A stretch of 64,000 nt of DNA from Paenibacillus sp. FSL H8-0048 (GCF_038002825.1 NZ_JBBODF010000001.1:2666001-2730000); one strand, 5' to 3'. Shown: positions 33,030 through 42,756, numbered from the stretch's first letter. Notes: generated by a model from the letters alone, not told the origin. Translations and numbers: made by a program.

Positions 33030-34276
33030 CGGACCGAATCACCTCCAAGTACCGCAGGAAGCTCCTGAAGTGTGCTGATGCTATGTCCGGTAACGCCATG
33101 CGAGTGCAGGATATTCTGCCACTCACCGGCCCGGTATTTCCCGGAAGGATGAAGAACATGAATATGGGAAGGCGTCATCCCCCGGTTCTCCGCCCAGCGC
33201 AGCGTATCCAGCACCACTCTGCCGCTCTGCGGACTGATCAGTACGAAATACGACCCCTTGGGGAACAGCCGCTGGACACTCTCCAGCCTGTTAATCAGCG
33301 GCCCCTTGCCTTCCGCATTGATGTCAATTAAATACTGAATCATCTTTTGCCGCTCGGCATTGCCTTCCGCCGGACTGAACACCTTATTATGCTTATCCAG
33401 ACAGCACAGGCCGATGCCGATCCGCTCCCGGATGCCGAAGCCGAGAAGAGAAGCCGTGACCGAGACCGCCAGCTCGAATTGTGCGGAGTTGTAATAGCCG
33501 CTGGAGGTGCCGTCCAGCACCAGAATGGTTCTGGGAACGGATTCATGCTCGAATTCCTTAGACTTCCACTCACCGGTCTTCGCCGTTGCATTCCAGTGAA
33601 TGCGTGTCAGCCGGTCGCCGTAGACATAATCACGGACACCGTTGATCTGCGTGGTCTCGCGCCTGGACTGCAGCAGCGATACCTGCGGCCCCGACAGGCG
33701 CGCCTTGCGCTCGTACAGCTGCCAGCGCGGCACTACGACGGCCCGGGGCATGACCCGGAACTGGCCTTCTGCCTTGAAGGTTCCCTTGTGCTCCATCAGA
33801 CCGAAGATGTCCTCGCTGAGAATATCCGTATTCTCAAAAGTATAACGGCCCCGCTCCAGCAGCGGTGTCTGGAACAGCAGCTCGCCCCGTCCGCCCATGT
33901 TCGGAATCAGGCTCTCCTCGAACACCCAGGACTCTCCGTTATGGCGCTTCAGAATTTCCCTTACGATCACGTAGGGCAAGGGCAGAAATCCCGGAATGGT
34001 CACTTCCAGCTTCACCTTGAGAAAGCCCCCGGCATAGAGCAGGTCCGGCTTATCCTGTTCGGAATAAAAGCTGCGTGTGCCTCTGGCCCGCCGGACCCCT
34101 TCAAGGCCGCCAATGAACAGATACAGAATGAGTACAGAGACCATGATGAACAGCATGAACGAGGTTTTGCCGCCCTGAAACAGCACGTAGAAGAGTGTGA
34201 TGACCCAAATCGCCAGAACGCCCGTGAACTTCCTCAGCTCAATCGCAGCGGCAGCCCGCGTAAGTAAGGCCCTCAT
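33026..34276 (-). CDS. DUF58 domain protein
   Basis: The 416-residue protein has two N-terminal membrane segments (ITLFYVLFQGG and FMLFIMVSVLILYLFIGG) and a DUF58 domain with the signature DYVYGDRLTRIHWNATAK near residue 220, followed by a von Willebrand A-like part (TILVLDGTSSGY). The operon partners are a MoxR ATPase 1 bp upstream and the transglutaminase-like protein downstream. MoxR/vWA pairs act as chaperone-like assembly systems; that role is inferred. Confidence 0.9.
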   Translation of the reverse strand: MRALLTRAAAAIELRKFTGVLAIWVITLFYVLFQGGKTSFMLFIMVSVLILYLFIGGLEGVRRARGTRSFYSEQDKPDLLYAGGFLKVKLEVTIPGFLPLPYVIVREILKRHNGESWVFEESLIPNMGGRGELLFQTPLLERGRYTFENTDILSEDIFGLMEHKGTFKAEGQFRVMPRAVVVPRWQLYERKARLSGPQVSLLQSRRETTQINGVRDYVYGDRLTRIHWNATAKTGEWKSKEFEHESVPRTILVLDGTSSGYYNSAQFELAVSVTASLLGFGIRERIGIGLCCLDKHNKVFSPAEGNAERQKMIQYLIDINAEGKGPLINRLESVQRLFPKGSYFVLISPQSGRVVLDTLRWAENRGMTPSHIHVLHPSGKYRAGEWQNILHSHGVTGHSISTLQELPAVLGGDSVR

Positions 34277-34277
34277 C

Positions 34278-35234
34278 TTATTGCCTCATGGTTACAGGCA
34301 CGTTAATGCTCTGAAGCAGCTTGTGCAGCAGGGAGTCCATGCTGACGTTGTCCAGGCGTGATTCCGGCCGCAGCAGGATACGGTGTCCCAGTGTATACGG
34401 GGTCAGGGTCTTCACATCATCAGGCAGCACATAGTCCCGTTCCTGGAGAAAAGCGTAGGCCTTGCAGGCCATCATGAACGATAACGATGCCCGGGGGCTT
34501 GCGCCCAGCAGCACCAGCGGGTGCACCCGCGTCTGGCGGACCACATCCAGCAGGTAGTTCAGCACCGGCTCGCTGATGAATACATCGCGGATCTCCTCCT
34601 GAATGGCGGCGATCGTCTCCATGCTGGTTACCGGAGCCAGCCTGTCCACCGGCTGGCCCTGCTGATGGGTACGCAGCAGGTTCTTCTCGGTGTCGGCATC
34701 CGGGTAGCCCAGGCTGATCCGCAGCATGAAGCGGTCGAGCTGAGCTTCGGGGAGGGTATAGGTTCCCTCGAAATCTATCGGATTCTGGGTCGCGCAGAGC
34801 ATGAACGGATGCGGAAGGGGATAGGTCTCTCCATCGACCGTAACATTGCGTTCCTCCATGACCTCAAGCAGTGCGGACTGGGTCTTGGTGGTCGCCCGGT
34901 TGATCTCATCGGCCAGCAGAATATTGGTCATCACCGGGCCCGGACGGAAGTGGAACATCTCATCGCGCGGATGATAGACAGATACGCCGGTAATATCACT
35001 CGGCAGAATATCCGGGTTACACTGGATACGCCGGTATTCGCCGGACATCGACCGGGAGAGTGCGCGGATAAGCTGGGTTTTGCCAGTCCCCGGAACATCC
35101 TCAATCAGGACATGTCCGCCTGCTAACAGGGCAGTCAGCAGCAGTTCTATTTCAAAGCTTTTACCAAGAATACAGGATTCCAGATTAGTGCGGACAGCGT
35201 TCATTATTTGCGTAGATTCTTGACGTACGGGCAT
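34278..35234 (-). CDS. MoxR family AAA+ ATPase
   Basis: The 318-residue protein carries Walker A (EDVPGTGKTQLIRAL), Walker B (ILLADEINRA) and the sensor region MEERNVTVDGETYPLP, all diagnostic of MoxR ATPases. The ATG follows GGAGGGTTTAAC. It leads the three-gene operon with DUF58 and the transglutaminase-like membrane protein, a common arrangement in Firmicutes. Confidence 0.94.
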   Translation of the reverse strand: MPVRQESTQIMNAVRTNLESCILGKSFEIELLLTALLAGGHVLIEDVPGTGKTQLIRALSRSMSGEYRRIQCNPDILPSDITGVSVYHPRDEMFHFRPGPVMTNILLADEINRATTKTQSALLEVMEERNVTVDGETYPLPHPFMLCATQNPIDFEGTYTLPEAQLDRFMLRISLGYPDADTEKNLLRTHQQGQPVDRLAPVTSMETIAAIQEEIRDVFISEPVLNYLLDVVRQTRVHPLVLLGASPRASLSFMMACKAYAFLQERDYVLPDDVKTLTPYTLGHRILLRPESRLDNVSMDSLLHKLLQSINVPVTMRQ

Positions 35235-35391
35235 GTATGTTAAACCCTCCTATATCAGAATAAGCAGTAATATATACATTTTACATGATAGGAGTACCGA
35301 AAGTACATGTTAGGCCAAGTGAAATTGTAGAGCGGCATGCCAGAGTTGTCCAAAAGAAACCCGTCATCAGGCGGAGTAAGCCTCCTTTAAT

Positions 35392-35423
35392 TAAAAAGGG
35401 ACCGCCATAGGCGATCCCGGAAT
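35392..35423 (-). terminator. Terminator of the spoVA operon
   Basis: Minus-strand stem GGGATCGCC / GGCGGTCCC with a 3- to 4-nt loop, followed by TTTTTAATT. Confidence 0.85.
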
Positions 35424-35456
35424 TAACATATCTATATACATTCCATTTACCGTCAG

Positions 35457-35807
35457 TTACCCCTTCGGGCGGACGACCAGCGCCGCCAGGAAAGAGAAGA
35501 CAATCGCCGAGGAAATCCCGGCGCTGGTCACATCGAAGATCCCGGTGACGACACCGACCCAGCCATCGCGCTCCAGCTCAGTCAGCGCGCCGTGGACCAG
35601 CGAATTCCCGAAGCTGGTAATGGGCACGCTGGCCCCGGCTCCGGCGAATTTCACCAGCGGATCGTAGATACCAAAAGCGTCGGCAGCCGCACCAAGCACC
35701 ACCAGCGTACTCATGGTATGGGCCGGAGTCAGCTTCAGCACATCGAACATCAGCTGGCCGATCACGCATATCGCACCCCCGACCAGAAAAGCCCATAAAT
35801 AAATCAT
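35457..35807 (-). CDS. spoVAE: Stage V sporulation protein AE
   Basis: The 116-residue protein is hydrophobic with three or four membrane segments (YLWAFLVGGAICVIGQLMF, VVLGAAADAFGIYDPL). It matches the short SpoVAE form (SpoVAEb). Together with SpoVAC and SpoVAD it moves dipicolinic acid across the inner forespore membrane. Its start overlaps the spoVAD stop by 4 nt. Confidence 0.94.
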   Translation of the reverse strand: MIYLWAFLVGGAICVIGQLMFDVLKLTPAHTMSTLVVLGAAADAFGIYDPLVKFAGAGASVPITSFGNSLVHGALTELERDGWVGVVTGIFDVTSAGISSAIVFSFLAALVVRPKG

Positions 35808-36838
35808 GCTCCCTCACCTCCGCTCTCCAGGGCTACCGCATGGGCTACGCACGGAATACTCTCCCCTTGTTGATATGACAGCGGCGACAGAAGCGCTCCG
35901 GTCGCTACAATCAATACACGCTTCAGTTCACCCTTCTTCATACGCTTCATAATATGCCCGTAAGTCACTGTAGCCGAGCAGCCCGCGCCGCTGCCCCCGG
36001 CAATGACGTATTTCTGCTTGTCCAGGTCATACATCATCAGCCCGCAATCATTGAACACCGTCTCCTCCATCGGGATGCCTTCCTTAGCCAACAGATCCTT
36101 GGCAATCGGCAAGCCGACGGAAGCCAGATCGCCCGTAACAATCAGATCATAATGCCCGGGTGTCAGCCCTGTATCGCGGAAATGCGCCGTAATCGTATCG
36201 GCGGCTGCCGGGGCCATAGCGGTTCCCATGTTGAACGGATCCTTCAGCCCCAGATCCATGATGCGACCAAGTGTTGCATACACTACATGCGGCCCTTGAA
36301 CCGTCCCGTCGTTCACCCCTACCACTGCGCAGCCGGAGCCTGTTACGGTGTACTGGGCGGTGGGCGGCTTCTGCGAGCCGTACTCTGTCGGGTAGCGGAA
36401 CTGTTTCTCAACCGTACAGTTGTGGCTGGATGTACCGGCCAGCGCGTATTTGCCGCCGCCGGAATCCACGATCATCGAGGCGATGGCAAGGCTCTCCATC
36501 GAGGTGGAGCAGGCACCGAACACCCCGAGGTAAGGCACGCCGAGCTTGCGCGCGGCGAAGGAGCTGCTGATGATCTGATTCATCAGATCCCCGCCGACGA
36601 AGAACTCCAGCTTCTCCTGCTCCAGATTCGCATTCATGAGGGCAAGCTTGGCGGCTTTTTCGAACAGGGCGCGTTCTGCCTTCTCCCATGTCTTCTCGCC
36701 CATCTCCAGCGAATCATAGACGAAGTCAAAGCTTGAGGCCAGCGGCCCTTCCCCCTCTTCGGGTCCCACTACAGCAGAGGTTCCGAGGATCACCGGACGG
36801 TTCGTAAATTCCCAGGTCTGTTTGCCGAGCTGCTTCAT
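35804..36838 (-). CDS. spoVAD: Stage V sporulation protein AD
   Basis: The 344-residue protein has a thiolase-like fold (FGACSTSMESLAIASMIVDS, GTSSHNCTVEKQFRYPTE) and is soluble. SpoVAD binds dipicolinic acid directly. Length is as usual for the family. It starts 3 bp after the spoVAC stop. Confidence 0.96.
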   Translation of the reverse strand: MKQLGKQTWEFTNRPVILGTSAVVGPEEGEGPLASSFDFVYDSLEMGEKTWEKAERALFEKAAKLALMNANLEQEKLEFFVGGDLMNQIISSSFAARKLGVPYLGVFGACSTSMESLAIASMIVDSGGGKYALAGTSSHNCTVEKQFRYPTEYGSQKPPTAQYTVTGSGCAVVGVNDGTVQGPHVVYATLGRIMDLGLKDPFNMGTAMAPAAADTITAHFRDTGLTPGHYDLIVTGDLASVGLPIAKDLLAKEGIPMEETVFNDCGLMMYDLDKQKYVIAGGSGAGCSATVTYGHIMKRMKKGELKRVLIVATGALLSPLSYQQGESIPCVAHAVALESGGEGA

Positions 36839-36841
36839 CGT

Positions 36842-37339
36842 TTAATGCGCACCTCCCCAGCCCATAACGGCATACACTACACCCACGATAAAAGCAGCAA
36901 CGACGCCGAACACAATAACCGACCCGGCCAGTTTGAACATGTTCCCGCCCACGCCCAGCACCAGCCCTTCCGCCCGGTGCTCCAGTGCCGCAGAGCACAT
37001 GCTGTTGGCGAATCCTGTGACCGGCACTGCTGTGCCTGCACCGCACCATTGGGCGAGCTTGTCATATACCCCGAAGCTGGTCAGTATGACGGAGAGCAGA
37101 ATCAGAATGGCTACGGTCGGGCTTGCCGCCTCTCTGGAGGTCATATCGAATATCGCCATGAATGCTTCCTGGATGCCTTGTCCCAGCACACAGATGAGTC
37201 CCCCGGAGAGGAAGGCGCGCATACAATTTTTGAATACAGGACGAGAAGGCACGTAAGGCTTGGCCAATTCCTGATAGGCCTTCGGGGTCAGACCGTCAAG
37301 GTTCAGCTTGACGCCTGACTTTTTTGTTTTTGCCGGCAA
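36842..37339 (-). CDS. spoVAC: Stage V sporulation protein AC
   Basis: The protein of about 165 residues has LTPKAYQELAKPYVPSRPVF before four membrane segments, exactly the SpoVAC pattern; SpoVAC forms the mechanosensitive part of the dipicolinate channel. A TTG start at 37339 is preferred because AGGGGGTG lies 6 nt upstream. The longer frame to 37444 would add 35 residues not typical of the family. Confidence 0.92.
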   Translation of the reverse strand: MPAKTKKSGVKLNLDGLTPKAYQELAKPYVPSRPVFKNCMRAFLSGGLICVLGQGIQEAFMAIFDMTSREAASPTVAILILLSVILTSFGVYDKLAQWCGAGTAVPVTGFANSMCSAALEHRAEGLVLGVGGNMFKLAGSVIVFGVVAAFIVGVVYAVMGWGGAH

Positions 37340-37473
37340 TGCAGACACCCCCTGAACTGTTGGATACGAAAGGGAACGGGCAGCGGGTAAGCAGCAGTCC
37401 CGTCCCTTCGTGTTATGCGGAATTAAGTTTTCCTTATTATTCACTTCAGGCGGCCCCGTTATGTCCCTCCTGC

Positions 37474-37650
37474 TCAGGAAAAATAAAACAGCACAACAAT
37501 CAGCAGCAAAAACAGCACCAGGATCAGTACCGCCTCATTCTCCCGCCCGTACCGGCGGCGGTAACGCCTGGGCAAGCTTTGCCGGCGGACCGGCACTTTG
37601 CGGAATCCGCTCCGGCTGCCTGCCTGGGCTACGCTCCCCGAGAGCCACAT
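37474..37650 (-). CDS. Small protein with C-terminal membrane segment (tentative)
   Basis: A frame upstream of spoVAC ends in NEAVLILVLFLLLIVVLFYF, a strongly hydrophobic tail after an Arg-rich segment (RRYRRRYGREN). This resembles small YjcZ-type spore proteins of Bacillales. The start is uncertain: the ATG at 37650 has GAGGAGA too close, and the frame continues to 37710. Location beside spoVA genes makes a sporulation role plausible but unproven. Confidence 0.42.
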   Translation of the reverse strand: MWLSGSVAQAGSRSGFRKVPVRRQSLPRRYRRRYGRENEAVLILVLFLLLIVVLFYFS

Positions 37651-37780
37651 TCTCCTCGCTTCCTTTCTCCGGCTCCTGCCTGCAGAGCCCTTACCGTATA
37701 GTATTCGCACAGGGAGCCCTTGTGTTCATTTGCCCTCCCGGCATGGACAAGCGGCGTAAGAATGTTCATACTAAAAGAGT

Positions 37781-37865
37781 GAACTTAAGAATCTGACTTG
37801 CTGATTGACGAAATCCTTGAATATACAAAGGTTTCGTCAATCAGCCGGCCATTATTCTTAAGTTC
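37781..37865. repeat. Large nested inverted repeat upstream of the M42 peptidase
   Basis: Outer arms GAACTTAAGAAT (37781-37792) and ATTCTTAAGTTC (37854-37865) are perfect. Inner arms GCTGATTGACGAAA-TCC and GG(A)-TTTCGTCAATCAGC are also perfect over 14 bp, with a loop TTGAATATACAAA. The whole forms an 85-bp palindromic structure between the small spore-like ORF and the peptidase. It may be a miniature mobile element, a terminator or an operator. Confidence 0.85.
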
Positions 37866-37900
37866 AGCTTATGTAGATGTCATAAAGGAGCGATATATGT

Positions 37901-38974
37901 ATGAATACAGACACCCTTGAATTGTTCAAAACCTTAACAGAATTTCCCTCAGCCTCCGGCTTCGAGCGCGAGCTGCGCGCTTATGTCAAGGAGGCTATGA
38001 CGCCTTATACGGATGAATTCGTGCAGGACCGGCTGGGCAGCCTGTTCGGCGTTATGCGCGGTGAAGCTAACGGTCCCAAGATTATGGTGGCCGGCCATTT
38101 CGATGAGGTAGGCTTCATGGTGACCGGCATTACAGACAACGGGATGATCCGCTTCACACCGCTGGGCGGATGGCTGGCTTCGGCCGTGGCCTCACAGCGG
38201 CTGCAGATCATTACGCCGAAGGGTACGCTGAACGGCGTGGTCGGCAGTACACCCATCCACCTGCTAAGCGCGGATGAACGCGGCAAGGCCGGGGAGATCA
38301 GCAAGATGTACATTGATATCGGTGCAGACAGCCGCGAGGAAGCACAGAGCTTCGGAGTAGCTCCGGGACAGCAGGTCGTTCCGGTCTGCCCGTTCACGCC
38401 GCTGGCCAATCCGAAGAAGATTATGGCCAAGGCCTGGGACAACCGCTACGGTGTCGGACTGGCTATTGAATTAATGAAGGAACTGCACGGACAAGCCTTG
38501 CCGAATACGCTCTACTGCGGGGCTACCGTTCAGGAAGAGGTTGGGCTGCGCGGTGCCCGGACGGCTGCCAATCTGCTGGCCCCGGATATTTTCTTCGGGC
38601 TGGACGCCAGCGCCGCTGCCGATATGACCGGCGACCGCCAGGCCTTCGGCCATCTGGGACAGGGTGCGCTGCTGCGTATTTTTGACCCGACGATGATTAC
38701 CCACCGGGGGCTGGTTGAATATGTGCAGGATACAGCCGACACTCATAAGATCAAGTACCAGTATTTCGTCTCCCAGGGAGGAACGGATGCGGGTCAGGTG
38801 CATCTCAGCGGCATCGGCATTCCTTCAGCGGTAATCGGGATCTGCTCCCGTTACATCCACACGGCCACCTCGATCATCCACAGTGATGATTATGCGGCAG
38901 CCAAAGAGCTGCTGATTAAGCTGGTGCAGGGACTGGACCGCACGACACTGCAGACGATTCTGGAGAACAGCTAA
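37901..38974 (+). CDS. M42 family aminopeptidase
   Basis: The 357-residue protein has the M42 metal ligands in [20 protein letters not shown] and QEEVGLRGA, plus a late Asp/His set ([25 protein letters not shown]). M42 peptidases are cytoplasmic, dodecameric, dinuclear metal aminopeptidases for glutamyl, leucyl or broader substrates; some were once called endoglucanases. The ATG follows AAAGGAG. It is monocistronic with a bidirectional terminator behind it. Confidence 0.93.
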   Translation: MNTDTLELFKTLTEFPSASGFERELRAYVKEAMTPYTDEFVQDRLGSLFGVMRGEANGPKIMVAGHFDEVGFMVTGITDNGMIRFTPLGGWLASAVASQRLQIITPKGTLNGVVGSTPIHLLSADERGKAGEISKMYIDIGADSREEAQSFGVAPGQQVVPVCPFTPLANPKKIMAKAWDNRYGVGLAIELMKELHGQALPNTLYCGATVQEEVGLRGARTAANLLAPDIFFGLDASAAADMTGDRQAFGHLGQGALLRIFDPTMITHRGLVEYVQDTADTHKIKYQYFVSQGGTDAGQVHLSGIGIPSAVIGICSRYIHTATSIIHSDDYAAAKELLIKLVQGLDRTTLQTILENS

Positions 38975-39021
38975 CCAACCTCCCCACAAAACATATAAAG
39001 TCGTATCTTTCTAACACAAAT

Positions 39022-39064
39022 AGCCGCAGGGATAAGCTTATAGGCTTTCCCTGCGGCTGTATTT
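39022..39064. terminator. Bidirectional terminator between the M42 peptidase and mtlD
   Basis: Stem AGCCGCAGGGA / TCCCTGCGGCT, perfect over 11 bp, between two convergent genes; a T-rich stretch follows on the plus side. Confidence 0.85.
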
Positions 39065-39072
39065 ATATGTTC

Positions 39073-40218
39073 TTAGCTCAAAATCGCATATTGCTCCATC
39101 GCAGACTGATGAATAGGGTGATCCGCAGCAAGCCCCGTATACTTCGTCAACGCTGCTTCTGCTCCAAGCTCCGCGATTGCAGCTTGCAGCTCTAGCGCTT
39201 CGGGGTCATCCCCCGCCTTGAACAGCAGCGCACCGGCCATGGAACGCGTCAGCGCCGTGTAGCTCAGCCCTCTGTCATACGCCTGCGTTGCAGGGGATAC
39301 CAGACGGTCATTCGGCGACAGCTTGCGCAGCGGCGAGCGGCCTACTCGGGACACCTCATCGGTCAACGCCGGATTGCGGAAGCGTTCCAGGATTTTATCG
39401 ATATACCGGCTGTGCTCCGCTGCATCGAAGCCATGCTTCTGGACCAGCAACGCGCCGGTCTCCTCCAGCACCTCACGTACCTTCGCCGTTAACGCCTCAT
39501 CCGCCATAGCCTGCTGAATGGTCTCGTAGCCCTGCAGGAAGCCAAGGTACGCCGCAGAGCAGTGGCCCGTGTTCACAGTAAAGAGCTTGCGTTCAATATA
39601 CGGCTCCAGATTCTCTACATAATGCACCCCTTCAACCGGCGTATAGCCCGGGATCATCTGCGAGGCGTCCACCACCCATTCATAGAACGGCTCAACAACC
39701 ACCTTCAGAATATCCTCATGCTGCTGGAGCGGAACGATCCGGTCCACTGCCGCGTTCGGAAAAGCAACCGAAGATTCAGCCTTCGCACGGGTCTCTTCAT
39801 CCAGCTTCGCGTACACCAGCTCCTTGAGCTGTGCACTGCCGCCAATCGCATTCTCGCAGGCGATTACATGCAGCGGTGCGGAGGAGACAGCTGCTCTTCT
39901 GCTGATGCCATCAGCCAGTACACCCGCGATATGCTTCAGAATGGACACACCAACCGCAGTTGTCACCAGATCCGCTTCAGCAATGGCGGCCGCTACTTCA
40001 TCCGCATGCGTTACACTGCTAAGAGCCGTTACATTCTTCACGACGACCGTTTCCTGACCGCCGCTGGCCAGCGTGACCGGATACTCGCCGCGTTCCTTGA
40101 GCTGGGTGACAAAGGCCTCATTCACATCCACAAAAGTCACTTCATAGCCCGCCTGCGACAACAGCAGCCCGATGAAGCCCCTGCCGATATTGCCCGCGCC
40201 GAAATGGACCGCCTTCAT
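39073..40218 (-). CDS. mtlD: Mannitol-1-phosphate 5-dehydrogenase
   Basis: The 381-residue protein starts with the NAD-binding motif HFGAGNIGRGFIGLLL and contains YIERKLFTVNTGHCSAAYLG, which is diagnostic of MtlD. It oxidises mannitol 1-phosphate to fructose 6-phosphate with NAD. Its start overlaps the mtlF stop by one base (TAATG), so the two are coupled. Confidence 0.96.
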   Translation of the reverse strand: MKAVHFGAGNIGRGFIGLLLSQAGYEVTFVDVNEAFVTQLKERGEYPVTLASGGQETVVVKNVTALSSVTHADEVAAAIAEADLVTTAVGVSILKHIAGVLADGISRRAAVSSAPLHVIACENAIGGSAQLKELVYAKLDEETRAKAESSVAFPNAAVDRIVPLQQHEDILKVVVEPFYEWVVDASQMIPGYTPVEGVHYVENLEPYIERKLFTVNTGHCSAAYLGFLQGYETIQQAMADEALTAKVREVLEETGALLVQKHGFDAAEHSRYIDKILERFRNPALTDEVSRVGRSPLRKLSPNDRLVSPATQAYDRGLSYTALTRSMAGALLFKAGDDPEALELQAAIAELGAEAALTKYTGLAADHPIHQSAMEQYAILS

Positions 40219-40652
40219 TACTCCAGTCCTCCTTCAAAGATTGCAATAACATCAGCAGCCGTAGGAGCGTTCATGACGCGGTCAATGGCATCATCCTCGG
40301 TGAATATCATCGCCACGTTCGTCAGAACCTCCATATGCCCGTCGCCTGCGGCAGCAATGCCGATGACAACAAACGCCGGCTCATCCCCGCCGAAATCCAC
40401 CCCGTCCGGGAAGCGGATGATAGACAAACCAGTGGACTTAATATAAGGCCGCGCTTCCTTAGTACCATGCGGAATAGCCAATCCGCCGCCCATATACGTG
40501 GACACCACTTCCTCGCGTTCCAGCATCTTGGGAACATATTCCTCCGTTACATGCCCTGCATCGACCAGCAGCTTGCCCGCCATCTTGATGGCTTCGTATT
40601 TATCGTTTGCGGCACCGTGCATAATCACTTTATTTTCTGACAGTATACTCAT
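40218..40652 (-). CDS. mtlF: Mannitol PTS component EIIA
   Basis: The 144-residue EIIA domain has the phosphorylatable His62 in GGGLAIPHGTKEAR. It transfers phosphate from HPr to the EIIB domain of MtlA. It is separate from MtlA here, as in many Firmicutes. Confidence 0.95.
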   Translation of the reverse strand: MSILSENKVIMHGAANDKYEAIKMAGKLLVDAGHVTEEYVPKMLEREEVVSTYMGGGLAIPHGTKEARPYIKSTGLSIIRFPDGVDFGGDEPAFVVIGIAAAGDGHMEVLTNVAMIFTEDDAIDRVMNAPTAADVIAIFEGGLE

Positions 40653-40668
40653 AGGGTTTCTCCCTCTT

Positions 40669-42735
40669 TCAACATTTATTTTGGAAAAAATGAAGCAGCT
40701 CCGAGGACAAGTACCCCCGGATCTCTGACTCTGAACGTTCTTCCAGCAATTGAACCAGCTCAGAGTTCAGCAGCAGTGCGCTGATCTCGCTTAGCACCTC
40801 CAGGCTCTCCTTAGAGAGTCTGCGCGGAGCCAGCATAAGCAGAATGACCCGGACCTCTGTATCCCCCTCCAGAATTACGGGCTGATCGAGACGGTACAGG
40901 GTCAGCGATGACAGGTGAATATGGCTGCTTCTGGTATGGAACAGCGCCAGCGCCGTATCCGGGATTACCTGGCTGGTCATCCGCTCCCGCTCCAGCAGAC
41001 GCTCCAGCACAATCCCGGCATCCCCGACCACGCCGTTTCCATTCAGCGTCTCCAGCATCTCCACGATCGTCGCTGACAGATCCATCCCCTGGTTATCAAT
41101 GGGATGGAACCGGAAACGCTCCAGCAGGCTGACGATCTCATCCAGAATACCCTTGTAGCTCCTGAGACGTTCAAGCGAGGCTTCCTCCCGGACCGCCTGA
41201 TCCGGTTCACCGTTCCGCCCTTTCCCCCGTTCCCGCAGCGTCGTGTTCTGAATGTAATTCAGCAGCTTCTCAATCTCCTCCGCTGTGAGCAGTGGGCTGA
41301 TCTTGATGTAACGCTCCTTGTCAATCGGCAGATCGATGGTAGATATAATCAGATCGTAATCTTCATCAGGCAGGCGCGCCGCTTCATACCAGGAGATGTT
41401 GCCGAGAATCTCAATCTGCGGCATTTCCTTGGTCAGCCGGGTAGCCAGCAGCCGGGAGGAGCTTAGGCCGCTGGCACAGACCAGAATGGCTCTTACGTTG
41501 CGCCTTAGCTGGTTCAGCCGCTCTGCGGAAGCCCCGAAATGCATGACCAGAAATCCGATTTCTTCATCCGGGATCGTAAGCTCCAGCTGCATATCCTCCA
41601 CGGCTGCGCGGAGGATGTTGAACAGATATTCGTAATCCCTGCGGATCGGGCCGAGCAGCGGGTTACGGATACGGGTACCCTCCCGAATCCGCTTCAATGC
41701 CGGATCAATATGCTCCAGCAGGCCCTCGCGCAGGGAACGGTCGCTCTGGAAGGGCAACCCCGTCCGCTTGACCACGCTCTCGGTAAGCTTGTAAACAATC
41801 TCCATTAATTCAATATCGCCGTAAGCATAGCCGGAAGAGGAGAAGGAATCCTGAACCCGGTCGAACAGCCCGGCAATATATAGAATCTCTACCCGGGGAA
41901 TCTTCAGCTCAAGCACCTCTGCGAGCTGCTGCACAAATCGCTCGGCTCCGGCAATGTTCCGGTGGTCGGAGACCCTGGAATAGCCTGCTTCCGCCCCGCT
42001 GTCGATGCTCCGGCTAAGCTCAATCCGCCGGGTAGTGACGGCAAGGGCCAGGAGCATTTCCATATAGACAATTTCGGGCAGCTCCGCCGTCCATTTCCAT
42101 TCCATATCCCACAGCGTATTCTCTACTTCCATAAGGTTGGACTGACCGACTGTAGTCAACAGCACACGAAAAGCCGGATTGCTCTCAGCCAGAGAACCAT
42201 GACCGACCAGATCAGACAGATCCAGATGCTCTGCGGCTAACCGGCCAATCGCCCGGCGCTTGTCGAGCTCGCTGCCGGTAATTTCAACGCCATAGCCTCT
42301 TCTCCGGACAAGCTCCAGCCCGAACTTACGGACCCACTGCTCCAGTTCATCCAGATCGTAGCTGATAGAAGCAACTGTAACCTTAAGGGAGTGCGCAAGT
42401 GTGAACAGCTTCACCGGCTCCTCCGCCTCCAGCAGAACACAGAGCTCGAATACCTTGCGGTCTTCGCCGGAATAATCCGCCGGCTTCTCTTCCCGCAGGA
42501 ACAGGCGCAGCTCCGCAAGACCGGCCTCCGGGCCGCTCAACTGGATGCCTTTGCCTGATTTTTTGATCAGATTAAGATCAAAGTTCTCAAGCGCGGACTC
42601 TATATCCTCCATCTCCCGGTGTACGGTCCTTACGCTTACCCCGGTAGCCTCGGCAATTTTCACAGCGGTAATCTCTCCGCTTGCTTCAAGCAGAAGCCAT
42701 AGGATCTGGCGCTGTCTGGCGGTAATTTTCGTCAT
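40669..42735 (-). CDS. mtlR: Mannitol operon activator MtlR (PRD-type)
   Basis: The 688-residue protein contains an N-terminal helix-turn-helix (RQRILWLLLEASGEITAVK), two PTS regulation domains (about 190-400), an EIIB-like domain with a Cys in VCASGLSSSRLLATRL, and a C-terminal EIIA-like domain with the active His in ALFHTRSSHIHLS. This is the MtlR architecture, in which phosphorylation by HPr and EIIB-Mtl sets activity. It lies inside the operon between mtlA and mtlF. Confidence 0.93.
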   Translation of the reverse strand: MTKITARQRQILWLLLEASGEITAVKIAEATGVSVRTVHREMEDIESALENFDLNLIKKSGKGIQLSGPEAGLAELRLFLREEKPADYSGEDRKVFELCVLLEAEEPVKLFTLAHSLKVTVASISYDLDELEQWVRKFGLELVRRRGYGVEITGSELDKRRAIGRLAAEHLDLSDLVGHGSLAESNPAFRVLLTTVGQSNLMEVENTLWDMEWKWTAELPEIVYMEMLLALAVTTRRIELSRSIDSGAEAGYSRVSDHRNIAGAERFVQQLAEVLELKIPRVEILYIAGLFDRVQDSFSSSGYAYGDIELMEIVYKLTESVVKRTGLPFQSDRSLREGLLEHIDPALKRIREGTRIRNPLLGPIRRDYEYLFNILRAAVEDMQLELTIPDEEIGFLVMHFGASAERLNQLRRNVRAILVCASGLSSSRLLATRLTKEMPQIEILGNISWYEAARLPDEDYDLIISTIDLPIDKERYIKISPLLTAEEIEKLLNYIQNTTLRERGKGRNGEPDQAVREEASLERLRSYKGILDEIVSLLERFRFHPIDNQGMDLSATIVEMLETLNGNGVVGDAGIVLERLLERERMTSQVIPDTALALFHTRSSHIHLSSLTLYRLDQPVILEGDTEVRVILLMLAPRRLSKESLEVLSEISALLLNSELVQLLEERSESEIRGYLSSELLHFFQNKC

Positions 42736-42756
42736 TTCCGCTAACCCTCGCTATAT

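Noticed and set aside
37324-37796. Plus-strand ORFs between spoVAC and the peptidase
   Set aside because: They oppose the start of spoVAC and the small hydrophobic ORF, have frame-shuffled composition and lack ribosome sites.
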